Source of the DNA: Gammaproteobacteria bacterium
Lineage (GTDB): Bacteria > Pseudomonadota > Gammaproteobacteria > Pseudomonadales > Azotimanducaceae
DNA length: 37,052 nt
Assembly: GCA_028821515.1 (NCBI GenBank)
Contig: JAPPGA010000075.1
Location: forward strand, 1 to 37,052
Direction of reading: 5' to 3'
Under the pieces are notes generated by a model, which saw only the letters and a list, made by a program, of their open reading frames with translations, was not told the origin of the DNA and did no database searches. Position 1 is the first letter of the stretch. Each line of letters begins with the position of its first letter. Shown in pieces: positions 16,605 to 23,530 of this stretch. The position numbers and the translations under genes were made by a program.

Positions 16605-17682
16605 TGCGAACCGTGCCCGGAAGGTGCCGGATGAGCGCCGCGCGGATGGTCGACCACCACACCGCCATCGCCAGAAACAGGCAGCCGATGAGCACCAGCG
16701 AAATGGCGACACTGTAAAAGGCCGACAGCTCCTCGAAGTACCACGCGACGGCACCGATCAGGTAAGCGGTCGCCGCAACCATGATCGCTCTCCGGTTGAC
16801 AACCACCGCCACGCAGGCGAGACCCAGGTAACAGCCGACGACCGCCGTGGCTTCCATCCAGTCGGCGGGGAGTCCACCCGACTGCACCCACCAGAAGATC
16901 GGGTGAGCGATTGCCGGCGCAGCGAGCAGGTGCAGCCAGAAAGCGATATCCGAGTGCAGCGAGGTTCGATCCGGATCGCGCACGTCCCAATACATCGCGA
17001 AAGAAAAGGCCCCGACGCCCAGCGCCAACAGCACTATGTTCGCGCCGAGGAACGGGTTCTCGAACGGCGAAAACAGCACCCATGCCCAGTACAACATCGC
17101 ACCCAGGAAGAACATGCTGACCGCGACGGCGATCGGCACCCTGTACCGCCACCAGAACAAACCCGCCGCCGCAGCGCCGCACGCCAGCGCCGACGTAATC
17201 CCGAACTTGGTAACAGTGTGCAGCGCGCCGATCACTCCATCGTTCAGGACGATCAGGTCATCCGGCCAGAACGCCCGGAACACGGCCGTGGCAGCGGCGA
17301 CACTGAACGCGACCGCGTAGACGATCGACGATAGCGCCAGGCGTCTGCGCAGGGTGAAGTACTCGCTCAGGCCCGCGGCAACCGCCATCACGATGAGACA
17401 TGCGGCCACCACTCCCAGGCCATCGGTGAACCAGGTGATCCCGGTCAGCAGCAGTACCGAGGCCAACGCCACGAACACGTCGTTGAAACCCCGGAACAGG
17501 TGGAATGCTTCTTCGTCCACCTGCGGTGAACGGGACGCCATGTAGGACCGGAACGCATTCGCTTCAGTCTCCGAAATCACGCCGTCGCGCACGGCGTCCT
17601 GCAGATCCTGTTCCGTGTACGTCGTCGGGGGTGCTGCCATGGTCCGAACGTCCAGAAAGAAATGGCGCCAGTGACTATACAC
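16585..17682 (-). CDS. Polytopic inner-membrane protein of unknown function
   Basis: This protein of 365 residues has an N-terminal soluble part (YTEQDLQDAVRDGVISETEA, about 22-41) resembling the short helical EDL-type start of DUF2157-like membrane proteins. About ten hydrophobic helices follow, such as VFVALASVLLLTGITWF and FSFAMYWDV. No catalytic motif was recognised. I chose the GTG at 17682 because GGAG lies 6 nt upstream. An ATG 14 codons later (17640), just before the first recognisable segment, is a real alternative without a Shine-Dalgarno. It heads the run into the amidohydrolase and adenine deaminase genes, which it overlaps or nearly abuts, but a shared job cannot be shown. Confidence 0.8.
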   Translation of the reverse strand: MYSHWRHFFLDVRTMAAPPTTYTEQDLQDAVRDGVISETEANAFRSYMASRSPQVDEEAFHLFRGFNDVFVALASVLLLTGITWFTDGLGVVAACLIVMAVAAGLSEYFTLRRRLALSSIVYAVAFSVAAATAVFRAFWPDDLIVLNDGVIGALHTVTKFGITSALACGAAAAGLFWWRYRVPIAVAVSMFFLGAMLYWAWVLFSPFENPFLGANIVLLALGVGAFSFAMYWDVRDPDRTSLHSDIAFWLHLLAAPAIAHPIFWWVQSGGLPADWMEATAVVGCYLGLACVAVVVNRRAIMVAATAYLIGAVAWYFEELSAFYSVAISLVLIGCLFLAMAVWWSTIRAALIRHLPGTVRNVVAPA

Positions 17683-17791
17683 TTCAGACTCCGGAAAGCG
17701 CGCAAAGTTGCCGCCACAGTCCCAAAGAGAAACCCGATGACCCGGGAGGTGATCGGCGCATGCTCCAAAGCGTTTTCTATATCATCGACGG

Positions 17792-18403
17792 GTGGACATC
17801 GAGCAGCCGTCCGATCGAGCGCAAACCCATTCGGGGTCCGGCCAGATTCTCACGATCGGGCATTCCAACCACCCTCTGGAGGTCTTCCTGCGCCTGTTGG
17901 GCGGGCAACGCGTCGACGTCCTGGCCGACGTCCGCTCAGCGCCCCATAGCCGTTTCAATCCACAGTTCAACCGTGAACCCCTCGCAGCCACGCTCAGCCG
18001 GAACGGGATCGAGTACATGTACTTCGGCGCAGAACTGGGCGGCCGCCCCAAAGATCCCGCCTGCTACGAAGACGGCCGGGTCTGCTACCGCCGGGTCGCT
18101 GAAACACGGAGTTTCCGTGAAGGAATCGCCCAGGTACTGGACGCGGCGGCGCAGCATCGGGTAGTCCTCATGTGTGCGGAAAGGGAACCGCTCGACTGCC
18201 ACAGGACGTTACTCGTTGCCCCGGCACTCGACGCGCAGGGCGTGGAGGTGCAGCATATCCTTGCTGATGGAACACTCGAAAACCAGGCGGACGCGATGAG
18301 TCGACTGCTGGAGCAACACCACCTCGCGCCCGAGGGCGACCTGCTGGCAACGCGCGAACAGTCCATCGCGGCGGCGATCGCACACCGCCAGAGCAACCCG
18401 TAG
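17792..18403 (+). CDS. DUF488-family protein
   Basis: This 203-residue protein matches DUF488 (PF04343): TIGHSNHPLEVFLRLL (21-36), VLADVRSAPHSRF (43-55), YFGAELGGRP (77-86) and the Cys-rich VLMCAEREPLDCHR (125-138) with Cys128, Glu130, Cys136 and His137. The conserved Arg, Cys and His residues suggest an enzyme or nucleic-acid-related role, but no activity is established that I can name. The first 17 residues are polar and not part of the domain. The start is a GTG with a weak ribosome-binding site. The NYN-domain gene follows 35 nt downstream on the same strand. Confidence 0.86.
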   Translation: MDIEQPSDRAQTHSGSGQILTIGHSNHPLEVFLRLLGGQRVDVLADVRSAPHSRFNPQFNREPLAATLSRNGIEYMYFGAELGGRPKDPACYEDGRVCYRRVAETRSFREGIAQVLDAAAQHRVVLMCAEREPLDCHRTLLVAPALDAQGVEVQHILADGTLENQADAMSRLLEQHHLAPEGDLLATREQSIAAAIAHRQSNP

Positions 18404-18438
18404 CGCCGGGCCCATTTGTCAATCGCGAGGAACGAATT

Positions 18439-19041
18439 GTGGCAACCAACCATGTTCTGATCGACTACGAAAACGTACAACCCAGAAACCTCGCTGCCTT
18501 GAGGGATGCCTCGAAGGGGCACGCCTTCAGGATCTACGTGTTCGTCGGGGCCAACCAGTCCAGGATTCCGAGGGAACTCGTATTCGAGATGCAATCCCTC
18601 GGACCCGACGCGGAGTACATTGAGATTACCGGAAGCGGCAAAAACGCCGCCGACTTCCATATCGCGTTCTACCTGGGTGCGTTGGGTAAACCCGGTTCTG
18701 AAGACGAGTTCCACATCGTCTCCCGGGATACGGGTTTTGATCCGTTGATCAGGCATTTGAAGGCTCGAAATATCAAGGCTGCGCGGCGAAGGGACCTGTT
18801 CGAGATTCCATTGCTGAAGGAGAGCGAAACCGAATCGCTCGGCGAGAAGATAGACAAGGTCATTCACAACTTCGATCTGCGCGGGCATTCGCGTCCACGC
18901 AAGGTGAAGACGCTGAAGGCATCCATTCGTTCCCTCTTTGGCGACAGCCTCAAGGACGAGGAACTGGACAACCTCGTAGAGGGGTTGAAGCAACGAAAAT
19001 ACGTCGCCGTGGACGGCGAAAAGATCAGGTACAAGCCTTGA
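18439..19041 (+). CDS. NYN/PIN-like domain protein, probable ribonuclease
   Basis: This 200-residue protein has an N-terminal NYN (PIN-like) nuclease domain with the expected acidic residues: Asp9 and Asn12 in LIDYENV, Asp72 in GSGKNAADFHIAF, and Asp97 and Asp101 in FHIVSRDTGFDPLI. The last 50 or so residues (LKASIRSLFGDSLKDEELDN to the end) look like a small helical or winged-helix tail. Such proteins are predicted metal-dependent RNases; the target is unknown. The GTG start has a GAGGAA site about 8 nt upstream. Base composition is lower than the surroundings (18721-18780 holds 29 GC of 60), which hints at transfer. It may share a transcript with the DUF488 gene. Confidence 0.85.
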   Translation: MATNHVLIDYENVQPRNLAALRDASKGHAFRIYVFVGANQSRIPRELVFEMQSLGPDAEYIEITGSGKNAADFHIAFYLGALGKPGSEDEFHIVSRDTGFDPLIRHLKARNIKAARRRDLFEIPLLKESETESLGEKIDKVIHNFDLRGHSRPRKVKTLKASIRSLFGDSLKDEELDNLVEGLKQRKYVAVDGEKIRYKP

Positions 19042-19064
19042 GCGTTCCCGCCAGGGTAGACCCG

Positions 19065-20564
19065 TTACGCCGCGCCCCGCTCCAACACGACGGGGGGCCC
19101 CTGGTCCGGATACAGGACATCTAGCGGAATCGACTTGCCGTCATCCTGCACGATGCGGCAATGAAAACGCTTGAGACGTCTTGGTTCCGGTACGCCGCAG
19201 GAGTGCGCGATGACACCGACCTCCTTGTTGATCGCGAGCGCGTAACGCCTTACCCGCTCCGCCTTGTCAATCGGGTCGAGGCCGCGCTGCAACCTGGGAT
19301 TGTGCGTGGTGACGCCGGTGGGACAGGTGTTCTTGTTGCACTGCAGCGCCTGAATGCAGCCGAGCGCGAACATGAAGCCGCGGGCGGACACGACGAAGTC
19401 CGCGCCGACACACAGCGCCCAGGCCACTTCGCCCGGCGTGATCATCTTGCCGCTCGCCACCACCTTGATGCGTTCCCGCAAGCCGTAGCGCGCAAGGATG
19501 TCCACGACAAGCGGCAGGCTTTCCTTGATCGGCAGGCCCATGTAGTCGATGAGGCTCATCGGCGCGGCGCCGCTGCCGCCATCGGCACTGTCGACGGTGA
19601 TGAAGTCCGGCGCGCTCTCGATGCCGCGACGATGAATCTCCTCGCACAGTCGCTCGATCCAGCCATAGGCCCCGACCACGGTCTTGAATCCCGTCGGCTT
19701 GCGAACGACGCCCCGGACATACGCAACCATGTCCAGCAGCTCCGCCTCGGAATCGACTTCGGGATGCCGGTTGGGACTGATGGAATCCTCGCCCGGCCGG
19801 ATGAGACGGATGGACGCGATCTCGCCGGTGACCTTCTCTCCCGGGAGGATTCCGCCCTTCCCCGGTTTTGCACCCTGGGACAACTTGATCTCGAACATGC
19901 GCACGGTGTCGATGTCGGCGACCTCGCGCAAGCGCTGTTCCGAAATCCCACCCGCGGCGTTGCGGACGCCGTATTTCGCCGTGCCGATCTGGAACACGAT
20001 ATCGGCGCCGCCTTCGCGATGCATGGGCGACAGTCCCCCTTCGCCGGTGTTCATCCAGACGCCCGCCATGCGGGCGCCGTTCGACAGCGCCGTGACCGCA
20101 GGCCGCGATATCGCGCCATAGCTCATTCCCGAAATGTTGAACACCGACGAATGGGTGTAAGGATGTGCGCAATACGGCCCGATCGTGACATCCGCTGTGT
20201 CGACGGCGTCCCGCTCCAGGGTCGGATACGGGCAGTTGACGAACACGACGGAGCCAACCGGTTTCAGATCCCTCGTCGAACCGAACGCCGCCATCGTGTC
20301 TTCGCCCTTGGCCGCGCGGTATACCCAGGAACGCTCCGCGCGGTTGAATGGCATCTCCTCGCGGTCCATGGCGAAGAAATACTGGCGAAAGAACTCGCCG
20401 AGGTGTTCGAACAGGTAGCGGAAACGGCCGATGACCGGGAAGTTGCGCCTGACCGCGTGGCGGGTCTGGGTGCGATCCACCACGTACAGGACGGCAACCA
20501 CCAGGATGCCGATCCCGACCATGAGTACGAACAGTTGCGCGAGGAACTCCAGCAGGTTGAACAT
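19065..20564 (-). CDS. FMN-binding glutamate-synthase-domain protein, membrane-anchored
   Basis: This 499-residue protein begins with one membrane helix (LFVLMVGIGILVVAVLYVV, 11-29) and then a GltB-like FMN/synthase domain: FNISGMSYGAIS (142-153), KLSQGAKPGKGGILPGEKV (227-245), ITVDSADGGSGAAP (322-335) and VASGKMITPG (369-378). Cys403, Cys409 and Cys414 (CIQALQCNKNTC) are the 3Fe-4S ligands of the family. It lacks the glutaminase and the C-terminal beta-helix domain of full GltB (about 1500 residues), and no GltD reductase gene is nearby. The family is called FMN-binding glutamate synthase, but the true reaction of this short anchored form is uncertain. The ATG has GGGAGGGAG upstream; an extended reading frame to 20750 runs into the divergent gene and was rejected. 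Confidence 0.88.
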   Translation of the reverse strand: MFNLLEFLAQLFVLMVGIGILVVAVLYVVDRTQTRHAVRRNFPVIGRFRYLFEHLGEFFRQYFFAMDREEMPFNRAERSWVYRAAKGEDTMAAFGSTRDLKPVGSVVFVNCPYPTLERDAVDTADVTIGPYCAHPYTHSSVFNISGMSYGAISRPAVTALSNGARMAGVWMNTGEGGLSPMHREGGADIVFQIGTAKYGVRNAAGGISEQRLREVADIDTVRMFEIKLSQGAKPGKGGILPGEKVTGEIASIRLIRPGEDSISPNRHPEVDSEAELLDMVAYVRGVVRKPTGFKTVVGAYGWIERLCEEIHRRGIESAPDFITVDSADGGSGAAPMSLIDYMGLPIKESLPLVVDILARYGLRERIKVVASGKMITPGEVAWALCVGADFVVSARGFMFALGCIQALQCNKNTCPTGVTTHNPRLQRGLDPIDKAERVRRYALAINKEVGVIAHSCGVPEPRRLKRFHCRIVQDDGKSIPLDVLYPDQGPPVVLERGAA

Positions 20565-20622
20565 GTGACTCCCTCCCGGCATGTTGATTGCCAAGAACGC
20601 TTCAACTACTAGGACCACCGGC

Positions 20623-21531
20623 ATGGCGAAACATTCCACGGCAGCCTGCGGCGCTGGCGTCATGCTTCTCGCCGTGCTGCACTGCACGCCGCCCGGGCAG
20701 GCGTACGCCTCCGTCTGCGCGCCCCCATCGGTGCAGGAGTTCTTCGCCATCGATCAATGGAACCTCAAGACGGCGAGCCTCCACGAAGACGGCCTGGACA
20801 GGGTTGGCGACGTGGAGCAGTCATACCGCGTGCGCCTCTGGCACCGCCGGCAGGGCGATCATGCGCACGTGATGCGCGCCTCCCACGATTACCGGGCCTA
20901 CGAGATAGAGACATCGCCGGACCAGGCGCTCCAGACCAACGGCCACCTGCACCGCCTGGCATTGAGTTACCGATTCACCAGTCCAGGCTGGGAGTTGTCC
21001 GTGGCGCCGGTCCTGGCAGGCTCTTCCAATGCCGGCCGCCACCCCAAGGTGATCGATGCCGAGTTCATCTTCTGGCAGGGCTTCGCCCTTTACCGTCGCC
21101 CGTGGGCGCCATCGGTCGACGGGTACTGGGGCGTCTGCCTCGACGACCGGTTTGGTTCGACACGGCTCACACCGGTGTTCGGCATCGATTGGCGCGTCAA
21201 TGACCAACTGGATGTGACACTCGGTTTCCCGGATACGCGGCTGATCTGGCGCATGCACCCGCGCCTGCGATTGCAGGCGGACATCCATCCGGCCGGCGGC
21301 CGCTGGCGCGTGTACGACGATGCCCTCGTGCGTCGAAGCCCGTTCGCGATGGAAAGCTGGCGCCTGCGCGTCGGACTGGCCTTCCGGATCAACCATGCGC
21401 ACGAACTGATCATCGGCGGTGGCCGGGAAGTCCAGCGCGAGTTCGCGTTTCGCCTCATCGACGGCACCGACCTCCGGACCGAGGCAGGCAACGCCACATT
21501 CACCCGGATTGGATGGCGCTGGCGTCGCTAG
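20623..21531 (+). CDS. Exported protein of unknown function, possibly beta-rich
   Basis: This protein of 302 residues has a likely signal peptide (AACGAGVMLLAVLHCTPPGQ, then AYA before Ser). The mature part is rich in Trp, Arg and alternating hydrophobic/polar strands such as LALSYRFTSPGWELSVAPVL, LTPVFGIDWRVNDQLDVTL and WRLRVGLAFRI. This pattern suggests an outer-membrane barrel or a periplasmic beta-sandwich. It does not end in Phe as typical porins do (last residues WRWRR), which argues for caution. I do not recognise a family. The ATG at 20623 has AGGA about 9 nt upstream; an earlier ATG at 20581 is possible but would add 14 polar residues before the signal. It is divergent from the GltB-like gene across 58 bp. 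Confidence 0.7.
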   Translation: MAKHSTAACGAGVMLLAVLHCTPPGQAYASVCAPPSVQEFFAIDQWNLKTASLHEDGLDRVGDVEQSYRVRLWHRRQGDHAHVMRASHDYRAYEIETSPDQALQTNGHLHRLALSYRFTSPGWELSVAPVLAGSSNAGRHPKVIDAEFIFWQGFALYRRPWAPSVDGYWGVCLDDRFGSTRLTPVFGIDWRVNDQLDVTLGFPDTRLIWRMHPRLRLQADIHPAGGRWRVYDDALVRRSPFAMESWRLRVGLAFRINHAHELIIGGGREVQREFAFRLIDGTDLRTEAGNATFTRIGWRWRR

Positions 21532-21548
21532 GATCCGCCCGGTCCCGA

Positions 21549-21576
21549 TTGCTTTCTTTCTTCGCGGCACTATCAT
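21549..21576 (+). promoter_or_regulatory. Candidate sigma-70 promoter of thrS
   Basis: TTGCTT (21549-21554) and TATCAT (21571-21576) are separated by 16 nt. The predicted start point, about 7 nt past the -10, falls at 21583, immediately before the hairpin at 21584. Confidence 0.5.
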
Positions 21577-21583
21577 TCAAGGA

Positions 21584-21613
21584 CCCCGGCAGGCGGCAGC
21601 CGCCGGGGTTTTT
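21584..21613 (+). terminator. Rho-independent-terminator-like hairpin before thrS
   Basis: The arms CCCCGGC-A-GGC and GCC-GCCGGGG form ten GC-rich pairs with one bulged A and a GGCA loop, followed directly by TTTTTG. The element lies between the stop of the exported protein gene (21531) and the thrS start (21629). It may terminate the upstream gene, act as an attenuator, or cap the thrS mRNA. Confidence 0.75.
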
Positions 21614-21628
21614 GTAAGGGATATCGGA

Positions 21629-23452
21629 ATGCAGTCGGAACACAGCGGGCACGAAAAGGACAGCCTCTACCGGATTCGGCACAGCCTCGCGCATGTCATG
21701 GCGCAGGCCGTGCTGGACATGCGGCCGAACTCCACGCTCGGCTTCGGCCCCCCCATTGCCGATGGCTTCTACTATGACTTCATACTCTCCGAGCCGCTGA
21801 ACGAGGAGGACTTCCCCGAAATCGAACGGCGCATGAAGAAGATACTGAGGTCCGGTCAGCGCTTTTACCGCGAGGAACTCGACGCCGGCGCCGCCCTCGA
21901 ACGCATCGAGGAGATGGGTGAGCCCTACAAGCGGGAGTACGCCGAAGAACTTCTTGCCGGAGACGACCTCACAGGCCTGTCCTTCTACCGCAACGGGCCC
22001 TTCCTCGACATGTGCGAAGGACCCCACGTGGACACCACCCGGGACATCCCGCGCGATGCATTCAAGCTGCGCAATATCGCCGGTGCGTACTGGCGCGGCG
22101 ATTCCGACAACGTCATGATGACGCGCATTTACGCATGGGCGTTCGCCGACAAGGCGCAACTCGACGCCCATGTCGCCGCCTACGAACTGGCGCTCGAACG
22201 CGACCACAAGAAACTCGGCCGCGAACTCGACATCTTCCATATCGACGACATGGTGGGCCGGGGATTGCCCCTGTGGCTGCCCAACGGCACGGTCATCCGG
22301 GAGGAACTCGAGAAGCTGGCCAAGGAAATGGAGTTTCGGGCGAACTACCAGCGGGTGGCGACGCCCCACCTCGCGAAGGCTGACCTCTACCGGCAGTCGG
22401 GACACCTGCCCTACTACGCGGACGACATGTTCCCGCTTATGGAACTGAAGGAGGCGGACGAGGAAGGTGTCTCAGTGCGCGAAGCGTATGCGCTGCGGCC
22501 CATGAACTGTCCCCATCATCACAGCATCTTCGCGGCGCGGCCACGCAGCTACCGGGACCTGCCGCTTCGCCTCGCCGAATACGGCCACGTGTACCGGTTC
22601 GAGGAGTCCGGTGCCGTGAGCGGCCTTTTGCGGGTGCGGGGCATGTGCATGAACGATGCCCATATCTACTGTACCGAGGACCAGATCAAGGACGAGTTCA
22701 AGGGCGTCATGCAGATGTACACCGACGCCTACGCCGTGCTGGGTCTCACCGACTACCACGTGCGCCTGTCGCGCTGGGATCCCGACGACGCCAAGGGCAA
22801 GGACAAGTACGTGGACAACCCGGACGCCTGGGCGTTTTCGGAACGCGTGCTGGCCGAGGTTCTGGCCGAAATGGGCATCGACCATGTCGACGGAGTCGGA
22901 GAAGCCGCCTTCTACGGCCCCAAACTCGATATCCAGTGCGTGACGGTGACGGGCCGGGAGGAATCCATCAGCACCGTGCAACTCGACTTCGCGCAGCCGG
23001 ATCGCCTGGGGCTCTCCTATATCGGTCCCGACGGCGAACCGCATGTGCCGTACTGCATCCACCGCGCCCCCCTCTCCACCCACGAGCGGATGGTGGCGTT
23101 CCTGATCGAACACTTCGGTGGCGCATTCCCCACCTGGCTTGCGCCGGTGCAGGTGCGCGTCATCACGGTCTCGGAGCAGTTCGAGGAATACGGACGTTCC
23201 GTAGTCGATCGGCTGCGGGCCCGGTATGTCCGTGCCGAGATGGCGGCCTCCGGCGATACCGTGTCGAAGAAGATTCGGGACGGCACGACGCGGAAAATCC
23301 CGAACCTTCTGATCGTCGGCGAGCGGGAGCAGGCAGACGGGACCGTCACGCTACGGCGCTACGGGGTCAGACGGCAGGAAACCATGCCGTTCGAGGCGTT
23401 CGAAGCGTGGATTCACGAACAGATCACGTCGAGGGCGCTGTCCGGGCACTAG
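21629..23452 (+). CDS. thrS: Threonyl-tRNA synthetase lacking the TGS domain
   Basis: This 607-residue enzyme charges tRNA-Thr with threonine. It starts directly in the editing domain: His18 and His22 (RHSLAHV) and Cys129 with His133 (MCEGPHVD) are the editing residues. The class II catalytic core has zinc ligands Cys294 (MNCPHHH), His345 (NDAHIY) and His478 (CIHRA). The anticodon-binding domain fills the C-terminus. E. coli ThrRS is 642 residues and begins with a TGS/N1 domain of about 60 residues, which is missing. The motif NCPHH, the phrase SGLLRVRGM and VGEAAFYGPKLD are closer to the Bacillus-type ThrRS as I remember it. No infC follows; prc converges. The ATG was chosen just before the editing domain, and a longer in-frame extension to 21419 overlaps the upstream gene and lacks TGS-like sequence. 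Confidence 0.95.
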   Translation: MQSEHSGHEKDSLYRIRHSLAHVMAQAVLDMRPNSTLGFGPPIADGFYYDFILSEPLNEEDFPEIERRMKKILRSGQRFYREELDAGAALERIEEMGEPYKREYAEELLAGDDLTGLSFYRNGPFLDMCEGPHVDTTRDIPRDAFKLRNIAGAYWRGDSDNVMMTRIYAWAFADKAQLDAHVAAYELALERDHKKLGRELDIFHIDDMVGRGLPLWLPNGTVIREELEKLAKEMEFRANYQRVATPHLAKADLYRQSGHLPYYADDMFPLMELKEADEEGVSVREAYALRPMNCPHHHSIFAARPRSYRDLPLRLAEYGHVYRFEESGAVSGLLRVRGMCMNDAHIYCTEDQIKDEFKGVMQMYTDAYAVLGLTDYHVRLSRWDPDDAKGKDKYVDNPDAWAFSERVLAEVLAEMGIDHVDGVGEAAFYGPKLDIQCVTVTGREESISTVQLDFAQPDRLGLSYIGPDGEPHVPYCIHRAPLSTHERMVAFLIEHFGGAFPTWLAPVQVRVITVSEQFEEYGRSVVDRLRARYVRAEMAASGDTVSKKIRDGTTRKIPNLLIVGEREQADGTVTLRRYGVRRQETMPFEAFEAWIHEQITSRALSGH

Positions 23453-23460
23453 CGGCGCGG

Positions 23461-23528
23461 GCCGTAGAACGGCACGTGGTGCCGATCGAGGCGCGAGGTG
23501 CGGGACGGGCGGGATGGGCGAAACAGAG
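23461..23528. repeat. REP-like palindromic intergenic repeat, copy 1
   Basis: This 68-bp element begins GCCGTAGAACGGCACGT and ends in a GGGACGGGCGGGATGGGCGA block. It contains the hairpin CGGCAC-GTG-GTGCCG directly after a GTAG tetranucleotide. It lies in the convergent gap between thrS and prc. A close copy is at 27427-27495, with identical first 17 nt, GTGCCGATC and the final G-rich block. The GTAG head plus short palindrome is the hallmark of RAYT-mobilised REP elements, so a non-autonomous mobile repeat is inferred. Confidence 0.78.
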
Positions 23529-23530
23529 AC

